Positions 24,260 to 36,200 of a DNA stretch of 64,000 nt are shown here, piece after piece (position 1 is the first letter of the stretch; each line of letters begins with the position of its first letter). The stretch comes from Persea americana (taxonomy: Eukaryota; Streptophyta; Magnoliopsida; Laurales; Lauraceae): the NCBI GenBank assembly GCA_029852735.1, contig CM056811.1, forward strand, positions 4,729,853 through 4,793,852. Direction: 5' to 3'. The notes below the pieces were generated by a model, which saw nothing but the letters and a program-made list of their open reading frames with translations, was not told the DNA's origin and did not search any database. The position numbers and the translations under genes were made by a program.

Positions 24260-27200
24260 TTTTTTTTTAAATTTTTTGAAGGGTTTTGGGATTGATGGGC
24301 TATACTTATTTTCCTTGTGCTTGTTTGTCAGATCGGCTACAGATGGGAGAAGTTGTTTCCACAATTCCAAGTGGGTTTTTGGTATTTGGGTTGTCTTTGT
24401 TTTCAGATCTTGATTGTTGGGTGTCTTTCTTTTTTCTTGCATGGGTTTTAATTTGATGGTTTTTGTTTGGTTTTGTTTTGTAGCAATTGGGTTCAATGTG
24501 GAAACTGTGCAATATAACAATATCAAGTTCCAAGTGTGGGATCTGGGTACGTATATAGATCTGTGCTGGTATTTATTTCAGTTGCCTTTGATTTGGTTAC
24601 TGCTAGAGAGAGAGAGAGAGAGAGAGAGTTTTTAATGAGTTTGTGAAATTCCCATTCCAACTGTGTGATGTCAGATGTGTCTATAAATTCTTTAGGCCAG
24701 GTCCATGTGGAGAAAAGTAGGGAGTTTTTTTTAGAGGAAAAAAGAAAAAACCTCTGAAAAACTTTCCTTTGAAAGAACCTCCTTTCTCTGGTTCAATTCA
24801 TTAAAGACGAGAAAAGTAATTCTCCAACCCATGATGCACAGTTACTTCAAAATGGGCAATGTATGTGTCGAATCATATTCCATACTTCACTTTTTATTCG
24901 TAAAATCCGTGTTCCTGCAGTGTCTAGGGCATGTCGCAGCCTTATCTGGGCAACATTGTCTCCAACTATATGAGAAATGATTTTTCTCCTCAATGCGGGG
25001 TGGAGAAAACACCATTTTCTCTAGTGAAATTAATTTTTATTAAACACCATTTTCTTTGGTGAAATTAATTTTTATTACTAAAAGGTGATATCTAACCTTT
25101 TTAATTATATGTGAGAAACCAATAAGGACCCATCTGGATAAGGAGAAAAGCAGGGAAGGGAAAGTTTTTCTCTAGAGAACCTGTTTCTTTTTTCTGATGG
25201 GCTTTCTTTTGCTGGAGAATATTCTTCATGTAACTACGTTTTGAGCCCATTTGGATTTAAAAGGAAGTAGGAGAAATTTTATTTCTTAACTGGAATGGAT
25301 TTTCCTCCTGTTTGTATCCTAGGGAGAAAGTAATTCTCAACTGAATTTTGCAAAATGTATCTCCTCAAAGGGGTGCTCAAAACACCTTGTCTCTAGTAAA
25401 AATATTTTTTTATTAATTTTTTTTGAAATTTTACTGTTTAAATAAATAGTTTATATATACATAATGTTTTTTTTTTTAAATGGTTGTCTTCTATATAGTC
25501 TTCTCCATTCAAATTCAAATGCAGTGGAGAACACTACTGGAGTAAAATCGTGATTCGCCACAAGCGGATTATTCTCCTACATAGTTTTCTCCATTCAAAT
25601 CAACCACAATGGAGAATCACTATTGGAGAAATGTGGCGAATCTCCACATGGGGATTCTCTATCCCTTGGCCCAACTAGGAAGCGTTCTCCACTTGTCAAT
25701 GTCTCTACATCCAAATGGCCCTTTGGCAAAAGTAGGAAAAATGATTTTCTCCTCAAGTAGGTGGAGGAAACACCCTTTCCTCCAGTGAGTTGAATAATTT
25801 ATTCTAAAAAGTGAATTTAACCATCTGATTATTATTTTTAGTTTAAAATTATTTTTCAAAATTGTTTTCACTGCCATACTTTCTCTATTTAAACCCAAAT
25901 ATATAAGAGAACTACTACTAGAGAAAATTGGTGAATTTCCATAAGGGACTCTCTCCCTCTAGATTTCTCCCTGTTTCTCCACCTAGTGGGTTTCTTCTAT
26001 TGTCATTTCCTCTACATCTATAGGGGGTCCTTAGAGAAAATGACAAGTGGAGAATCCCCACTAGGTGGTGAAATGAGAAGGAAACTAGGACCGGAGGAGA
26101 ATCACCACTTTTCTCTAGTAGTGATTCTCCACTGTGTTTGAATTTGTATAGAGAAGTAGGACAGGACCATTGTGAAAGAATTTTATAAATGTAAACTAAT
26201 TATTACATAATAAATGTCTTTAATAATAAAGGATTCAATTTCACCAAAGAAAAGGGTGTTTTCTCCACCTCCCTGCAGAGAGAAAATCTTAATTTTTTTC
26301 TCTTACTTATTGCAAGATTAAGAGGAGAATTACTTTTTCTGTCTAAAAGTAGATCGAAAGTCCTATCCAGGGAATATGAAATTTTCTCCTTCCTAATTGT
26401 CTTTATATTCAAACAAGCCATAAGGTTCTCTTTTGGATGGTACCTTATATCCCAATGGTGGAGATGGGAGAATTACATACTATAGTGTTTTTTTTTTTCC
26501 ATTTCACTCCCTTGATGGTTATTCCTAAGATGTTGAAAAGGAACCTCATCCATTCAATTTATTCGGGATACCCAGTACTCATATGATGTGTGATTTTGTA
26601 ATTCCTTTTTCTTCTAATGTTCTGGATACACAATACCCTTCAGATGCGTAATTTTGTACTTTGTACTTTCTTTTCTTCAGTTATCAAATTTATATTTCTT
26701 TTACTACATTAGTTTATTGCAATTTTTTTGTTATACACACATAGTCAGAGTCAATTGCAATCAATTGGACTTTTGAAGCCAATGCAATAATTATTTATGT
26801 TGAATGCTAAGTGATATTTGGTATCGGTGTCATTGTTTCCATGGTACAACACCATTTTTATTACCTTTAAACAAAATGGTTCGTACACCATTGTCCTTAT
26901 CAACACAAGTATGATGGCAGGATAGGTGATATTCTCATCAGCGTGAAATATAAGCTTTTTTTCCCCAAATGTTTACATAGTTATTACTAAACCTTGAATT
27001 GAATTATCCACTGCAAGTTCATGTGCCTTTGGATTTTGTGCTAATGTCTTGTTTTAACAATGACATTATCATTTTTGATGAAACAGGTGGGCAGACAAGC
27101 ATCAGGTACTGTCTTCTTTTTCCTTGTTAAGAATTGGAAAATATATAGCTCTCATTCTATAGCCATTTAAATCAATATTGGGAATAATTGTGCAGTGGGA

Positions 27201-30200
27201 TGGTAGTGTTTGCATTTTATCCTCATAATTTTTTTTTAAATCCTGGAAAAAACTCTCGTTGTTTGGCATTGTTAACCTCTTAACAGAACTTTTTTTTTTT
27301 TTTGGTTCTTTTTTTCCGTGATGCATGACTTCAGACCAGCCTTTTTCTCAAATGTAATATTCTTAGCTGTCTTTTTCCTACCTGAATTTCAACATTTTTT
27401 TTTTTATGAATGGTAATGTGTCTGAATTACATTTTACATCTCTTATAATAAACTCCTTCGCAAAATTTTAAATGATGTATTAAATGATGAAAAACTATAT
27501 TTCTTTGAGAAGCTTGGAGTTTTGAATCTCTTTTTGGTGTCCTGCGAAATCTCTTTTAATGGATAGTCATAATACTTAATACCCGTACGTCTCTAGTTGT
27601 CTACTAACTGTTCATTATGCGCACATATGTAAGCATGGTATTTGTATGTGCTGACAAAAGAAATACGCATGATAACTTCATTCATGCATTAACAGGCTGC
27701 TCAGTATTGTACAATCTCGGTTTACTGTATATGAACACTAGAGAACAGGCTAGCTACTTATCAAACGCTTCAATAAATATCAGTAATTTCAAATGGCACA
27801 AAGCTGAAACTCTTACTCCTTTTCTCACATTCATGAACATATCCTAATTTTTCAGCCTGACATTGTCAAAGGATCATTAGATTTTCCTGTACTTTACTTG
27901 CCAGTTATAAAGATGTTAGTAAATGTATCAAAAAAAAATCTTCTGTAAGCATAAGTTGACAGTATTTTACAATAATGTGAAGAATATGGATGAATGGGGC
28001 ACCACGTTTGTTTATTTTATTCTTCGAGACCTGATTAACCACCAGGTTTGAAGTTTCATATCTTAGATCCTCATAGGTTTTGAAAAAATATGTGAAAACT
28101 AAACCAATATATTTATAATATTTGTAGTATCAAATTTTTGGATTTCTTGGAGATACTATTGTGAAGAAAATAAATCCAAAATAAAAAAATACCGTTAGAA
28201 ACATTCTTATAACACTAACACTAGATAATTTTTGTAAGTGGACTATCTAGTAGTGGCATCACTTAACCACTCTCATCATTTTTTAATATTTTTTAAGTGA
28301 AAATCTTCATTATTTTGAACGATTTTGTTCCTTTGTGAGACCCAACAAAAATGCTTTGTTTTTAAACTGATCACTTAGATTTTTTTGGTTATTTATTTAT
28401 TTTTATTTTAAACGTGCTGTATACGGCTATTACAAATTGAAACCCACCAAATCGGTTAAAAAAACTGAAAATGTTTGACAGTGTAATGAGCCCAATGAAT
28501 GATTCTCATGATTTAAAAAGATTTTGAAAGTGAGATTTGCAGTTGACTTTAAACAAATTTCATTCCTTTCTTGACGTAGCTTGCATTTTGTAATTAATCA
28601 CTTATATGTTTTTTTATTATGGCCCGGGCTTAGAGTTGACATGGTAATAGGAAACAATTACTTTACCAATAGATGATCACACCTTACTTTAAAAAAAAAA
28701 AAAAAAACCTTTATTTTTCTTACTTGATGCAATAGTGATATCTTCTCTTTTCTTTCTGGAACTTTATGTATCTGCTTTAAATTATTAGAGAAGAATAGTG
28801 TTCTATTGGTGCAAAATTTGTTATGCTGTTAGTGGGCTTGATGATGAAGAAACACCTGTCTCAAAATTTTGCCCTGATTTTGCTTTCACCTGTGAAAGTT
28901 CCTATGCCTTTTTAATGTTCTAATGAGTGTTATCCTTTGTTTTAAAGTCATCCTTCATTCTTATTGATTTCTTTTAGTGGCACTTGGTTGCTTGCCATAT
29001 GATTTATGCACTAATATATTTCATACCTACAGGCCATATTGGCGATGTTATTTCCCAAATACTCAAGCTATCATATATGTTATTGATTCAAGCGACACTG
29101 ATAGACTTGTGATAGCCAAAGATGAATTTCATGCGATCTTGGAGGTTTGTGTACAACTGATTTGTATCTTTGAAGTAAAATGATTTTGGCGGCAGCATTA
29201 TAAATGTTAATGGCATGTATAGGACTGTTTTTTTCCCCTCTAACCATATGAGATATTATAAAGTCATGGAGACCTACTAATCTACGTTAGCTAGGAAATT
29301 TACTCTTGACAAAATTGTTCCGTACCTCTCTTTTTCCTACTCTAGATGGATGGGATATGGCTCTGAATGAAAATTGTCCCTTCAGTGACCATACTGGTAT
29401 TATTTCTTTTTTTATCTGCATTATTTTGATAAGCAGCCCTGTCGCTTTTATTCCTTGAACTCCTTTGAAATATTTGTGCTATTTCTGTTTTTTAAATGAA
29501 AAAATGTATTAGATAGTATGTTAGTTATAAACGAATAATAGTAACTTTCTTTTTTCTTTTTTTTTATTTAAATTTCAGCACAATAAAGGTACTTCAATTT
29601 AAAACTCATATTTGCTTAAGGTACTCCAATTTTATCATGTTGGTAGACCTAACACTAATTCCAAGACCATATACGGACACTTCTTAGCTACAATTCAAGG
29701 TTTGAACAGTATGTGCCCAAGTGCCTTTATTAATTTGTTCTGTTCTAATTTATTGGCAATTTTTTCATAGCATTAGTTACTAGAGCAAGAGATTTTCTGC
29801 AAGATGATTTTCTGCACTAGTTACTTCAGGTACTAGTAGTAAGAGAATCGATACAGTGCAGGTTGCTCATTTGTATGAGCCTCCTGTAGATATACATGGT
29901 TGGATTGATCATCCTAAGTTTACACTATTGATTCTTTGGTGCCCTTTAAATTTTGTAGCTGCTCATCGTGTAACCAGTCTAACGACAAGGCCTTTCTATC
30001 CCACTTCAAATAATGATGGATGGTAGATTGAAATGGGTCCACAACCTGGCTCACACTTTTAGTACGGTACCACCAGGTTCGCCTATATCAACCCTGTAGT
30101 AGTAGTGCAATTTGTGTCAATTTGGGATTGAAAAGGCAGCCAAATGATTTATCTTATGCTGCTTTTCTGCACCAGTCCAAACTCATAGTTGGAAGCTGGA

Positions 30201-33200
30201 ACCCAACTTTCATGACACTGAAATATTACTGCTACTTGTGATTTGCCTAGATACATGCCAGTATCTATGTCCATGCCTACGACTCCAGGAACCAAAGTCA
30301 TATTCCCAGTCATTGTGTTCATCATCTATGACTTTCTAGGAGCTTTTCTGTGGCATGGTCCTGATCTGCCCATAGTGGCCCCTATTTTCTCAATTGTGGA
30401 TTTGCACCATGCCCCCATTTGTGCAAACTCAAAATGAGGGGAGAATCTACATCATTTTCTTGGATGATGATTGTGTAGTTCCTTTAGCTTTTCATACTCT
30501 ACCTTCAATAACTTTTCAAACCTTAGAAAATGTTTTTGGAAGAGGTTTCAGTTGCCTTTGCGTATATCCTATCATTTGTTTGATTCATCGGGTTCTGTTG
30601 AGCTATGGTCCGCTTTTCACAAAATTACCTAAAATGGAGCTGAGTGAATCCAAGAAGCAACTATCTTCCACCCGGTCCCTAGCTCCATCAAAACTTCTCC
30701 TTACTGATAATGCATCCTTGCTTTGCATTATTTATGGATAAAAAAGCTGATAAATTGACCGTATCGGTCGAGACTGCATTGCTTTTTGCAATTTATTGGC
30801 GTTCACATGCATGTCAGAGCATATGAGCTGATAATCAGTTGCATTGGCCAATATGCCCCAATATGATGCATGTCAGCCGATACATATCAGTCGGTTTATT
30901 GGCTGATATGCATATGCCCAATATGCATTGGAGACCCCCTTTTTTAGCCAAAAGCTTCTCTTTTCTATATTCTTTTTTAAGAGAAAGATTGTGAGGAGAA
31001 TTGTGTACCTTTCTATTCTAAAATTAATAAATAAAAAAACACAATGAAAAATATTTGAAGTGGAAAATTCGAAGCCAATATACCGCCCTTTTCTTAAGGC
31101 CTTTCTTGTGAGGTAAGAAAAATCTAAATTTAGGGGACACCTTGGGGTTTTTTTTTTTTCCGTTTGTGTTAGAGTGGGAACGATCTGAAATTATTCATGA
31201 TGCATATTTGGAGCATATATTTATTCATACAGACGTTATTTGGGTTGTTTGAACGTTTTTTTAAGCTTTTCTCATAAATATTTGTGAACATTTATTTGGG
31301 GATTTTTTTTTCAAACGATAATACCCATTATTCATAGAAAATACTAAATAATAATCTTTGATTATTAACATTTTTTTGGTCTTAATATAACCGAGCAACA
31401 TAAACATATGAGAACAAATACTATCATTATTCTTGGTTCTTATTTTGAAATAATATTGCGGTACAGGACCTAAATGACAATTAAGTGTCTAATAGTCTAT
31501 TTATTTTACTTACAAATGAACTTAAACATTAAAACTAACACTTTTTAATATTTTATAAATTTTTGATTTTATTTCCGTCTTTTTTAACCTCAATTTAAAT
31601 TTACCGATAATTGATACGTATTGTCATACATATTGTTTTGGGGGTGGCCACTATACCCTCTACAATCACTTTTTTTATCCTTGGCTTCAGGGGACTTTTT
31701 TTGCATGATAATGCAAACGTGAATGGTGCCTTACACATGTAACACTCAAATTACAGCATTGGCGAGCATGATAATACATGTCTGCTCTTGTATACCTGAG
31801 AACTTAAATTGGATTTAAGGATCTTTTTTTATATTTTGTATATCCTCTCTCATGGAAGCCAATTGTTTACATCAGATGGTACTAAAATACTACAAATATT
31901 TTGTGGGGCTGTTGGTGGTCCCACCCATTTGGAAATGTGTATGGTAGGATCAAAATGGTGGTACCTACATATATTTAGTGGGGCCGTTGGTGGTTCCACC
32001 CGTTTGGAAATGCATAGCAGGACCAAAAAGGTGGTATACCACCCTTGGAGACAAAGTTGGCTCACTCATGGAGGCCGTACAGGCGAAACACGGAGATGTT
32101 TCTGGTGGTGACAGAATGGTGAGCTCTAGCCATGAAGATGTGTATGGTTGGGTCCAATAATAATGGAGGTATGTGCATGTTGGGACCTGCCCATGGAGAT
32201 GTGTACGGTGAGGCTGAATGCTGATTTCCACGCATAGAGATATGTTGTGGGACCCATCAACGATATGGTGTGCTCCACTTAGCAGAGACATGTTATGGAA
32301 GGATCATTCTGTGGAGACTTAAGCATGGTGGGACCCACCCATGGATATGTGTATGGTGGGAACCAATAGCTATGTGTGCATGACATGGTGGGCCCCTACC
32401 TATTGAGATTTGTATATGATGGGTTTCATCAATTTTGTATGGGTGTGGATTCAGACTTCGGAGTTCTTTCTTCATAGTCAATTTGATAACATGAATTGTA
32501 AATATACATGGCTGGATATTTACATGGGTTAGATGATATTTGTTTTTAGTAATGAATTGAACTGTTCAATGGAAATACAATTGGACATCCCCTAAATGTG
32601 CAATGAAACAGCACTTGCATCTTTATCACAATGTGTCCTGTCCCAGTTTCACGCATATATTTGCCCATATTAAGCCTTTGACACTGATGGCTTATGATGG
32701 GAATGGTCTACACCACTGGTGATGGATAGCATATCTATTAGATGCTCTGAACAGTAATAAACTTGTTGATTATTTATTTGAAACTTTTCAAATTGGCTGT
32801 ACTCTCGTCATTTGTGGTACTAAAATCTGTCTCGAGGTTCTTCTGAAATCTAGTAGGCTGATTATCATTTAATTTATTTGACAGGAGGAAGAGTTAAAAG
32901 GTGCAGTTGTTCTCATTTTTGCGAACAAGCAGGTGAGAGTTATTGTTCATCTTTTGTTCTTTCTTACTTCTGGGCATTCTTTGAATACTTCATCCAAATC
33001 ATTTATTTATTATTTAATGTATTTCTTCACATAATGTCATTATGAAATAATCCTTGATTAAATTTTTACTATTTTTTTCTTTTTCTTTTTCTTATCAAAA
33101 TTCAATTTCTCTACTGAATCATTTTGGATATCAGAAATTTCGTTTCTAAAATCATATTTTGGAAATTGCCTCTTGGTTCTTGAAATCTGCTTGGTATGTG

Positions 33201-36200
33201 ACCAACAACTATAAGACTCACTTGTGCTGCCACATGTACATATGTATGTGAAGCACCCAATCATGCAATATTTGGGCCTCGCTATTGTACACGACCTTGC
33301 CTAATGTTTCCACTTCTTTGGATATTAGAGATGTTTAATTTGTGGCCATGAGAGAAATACCTTTTTCTTTGTGGATGTAGATGAGGATTAGTGTTGGCAG
33401 GCATGTATTACATCTTTTTTTTTTTTTTGAAAAAATGACTAAATTCATTTCACCAGGGGACTTTATAGTATAAGAGCAGTATACTGAAAACAAAAAAGCC
33501 CAAAAAACAAAGGGCATAATAAAAAATCCCCAAAAAAGAAGGGGTTGTCCACCCTCAAAAATTCAGGCATGAACCCGAAGGCAGAAAACATATTAACAAT
33601 CAGTAACAATAAACAAAGATGGTCTGGATGGTCCCTCTTTGACTGGGCGATCCGCTTCCGAGTTTGCACAGCGCTTAATGAGGTTATATGAAATGTTCAT
33701 ATTCTTAGCATTCTCTGTCACCTCTTCTATTACATCTGCAAGGTACCAAGGAGCCATAGATGCTTGAGGCGCCCACTTTATCGCACATGAAGAATCCCCT
33801 TCAATAATAAACAGTTGAGGATTGAATCTCACAGCTTCTCATAGCCCGAGTTTTTGAGATAATAGCTTAGCTCAAATCTCATAGCTTCTAGTAGTCCGAT
33901 GTTTAGAGATAATAGCTTAGCTTTGTTACATGAGCATAGACCAGCCGGACCTGAGTATGATAGCAGGGAGATTTATTGATCCTATACCTGCCATTCCTGG
34001 ATTACCTAGAGCACTTCCATCAAAATTCAATTGCAACGCACCATTTGTGGGAGGAGTCCATCTATAGACTATGCAAGCATGTGTATTACATCTTACATCC
34101 AAAGCATGCAATAGATGCCTCGCCAAAACTCTAGATGCACCCATTGATCAAGTGAGAGCCACTGTTATGAATTATAAACAGACGAATTTCTGGGAAAAAT
34201 AAATGACATAGTGGCTGCTAGGCATGTGAATGAACATATGAAAGAGCATATATGATGAGAGGTGGTATTGTACCGCATTTGGAATGATAGAGAATTAGAG
34301 ATGCTCAACTTGCAGTTATTAAAGAGATCAAGAGAGATGTGTCTAGCTTCACTACGGTTACGGTAGATGGTGAGAGTCGGATTGTAGATGTTTGTAAGAT
34401 CAAGAGACTATGTCCTCTGTGGCTGTAGGGGATGATGTGAGTTTAATTGCACATGTTTTCGTTGATGATGGTTGTGATGAGAAATATGTAGAGCCAGAAG
34501 AGATTGAGTCATTGATATATCTGGAATGATAGAGATGTTCAACTTGCAGTCAAAAGAGAGATCAAGAGAGGTGTCTAGCTTCGCTATGGTCAAGAGAGAT
34601 GTGTCTAGCTTCTCTATGGTTGCGGGAGATGGTGAGAGTCGGATTGTAGATGTTTATAAGATCAAGAGATTGTATAATCTGTGGCTGGAGAGGATGATGT
34701 GGGTTTAATTGCAGATGTCTAGTTGATGATGGTCGTGTGAGGAGAAATATGTAGAGCCAGAAAATATTGAGTTGTAGATATATAATGGACTGTGAAATGT
34801 GAATGAGAGTTTGAATTCTTTGGAGGATTGGAAGATGTTTTAGATAGAAATTGGAAAGAAACTGGTCACATGGGATTCAATATGTTGACCCGTGGATGAG
34901 CATTGGAATCAAATCTATCAATTAAAGATAGAATTGGGATTAACATTTTTTCCCTTTCTTTCTTTCAATCAGCAACGAGAAACGATTATAGCCTTAAAGC
35001 AAACTAAAAAAAAAAAGAAAACCAATTAGATAACGTGAGCTACCCAAGGTGAATCTCTATTTACCCCTTGTTTAGCTAGGCCATATGCCAAGAAATTACC
35101 CAATCTATTCATATGACAAAAAGCAACATCTAAATGAAAGGATGCCTCCTTGATTTCACTAAAAAGAAATTGAAATCTCTATGGCTTAAGAGTCAAGATA
35201 TGCCGCCCACACGACTGCATTTTCCAAGATGCTTTCCACAGTAAACTTGGCCTGTTAGGAACGTGAGAAAAGCTGAAGCACTTCTGATATTGCCAATGCT
35301 TACTTCATTAGACTCTTTAACCCTCACATTCAGAGAAAACATCTCACCATTGAAGCTATGAAGCTCCATCCACATTGAATTTCAACACTCCAACCGATGG
35401 AGGTTCAAGAAATGATTCTCCTAACCTTCCTCTTTCCTCAATACAAACAAGCTTCTCAAATAGAAATGGTATTTGACAAACAGAAATTCTCAAATTCCTT
35501 TCTAACCTGCACTTATTAAGCAATCTTAAGAGTGATATTGGAGACACGCGCAAGGAAGCTTTTATCAACAATGGTAGTTTATAGGCCTGCAAGTTGAGCC
35601 AGCTTGACTTTGTTTGTTAGGGCTTCGTCTGGAGCTTGATTCGTGAGCTAATCAAAATGAGCTCTAGTTTTGGGCCTGTTTAGCTTGACTTAGCTTGAGC
35701 TGGACTCAATTGAGTTAACATTTTATGTAAGCCCAAGGCCAAGTTCATCCCAAGCTCAGCTCATTAATATACATTAAAATGTATGTACGAGGAAGACGAC
35801 CTAATCACATGCACAGGCTTTTTCTGACTCATTTGTAATCGAGCTCAAGCTTTATACTCGAAGTGAACTCATCCTCAGTAACGTGAGGACAAGTCGAGCT
35901 CAAGCTTGGCCACGCTCGGCTTGTTTACACTATGTCTTCCATGCTAGATGAAGGAACTCCCTAGGATTTATGCTTTCAATTCTTGTCACTTTGACTTGAC
36001 ATTATTTATCATCTGCTTTTTTTTGTTTTTGGTACCCCAGCCAAGGGGGCTGGGACCCAAAGAGTGAGCCCGCATATGCATGGGAAGTAGCCCACTCAAG
36101 TGGGAAGGAGGCCCGCACAAGCGAGAAAAAAGCCCACACAAGTGGGAAGAGGTGATGTACCCAAGGTTCAAACCCCGGTCAGCCAAGTAAGAACTGACGC

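Noticed and set aside
31809..32291. Overlapping ORFs on both strands
   Set aside because: They arise from a degenerate minisatellite with few stops; composition is repeat-driven.
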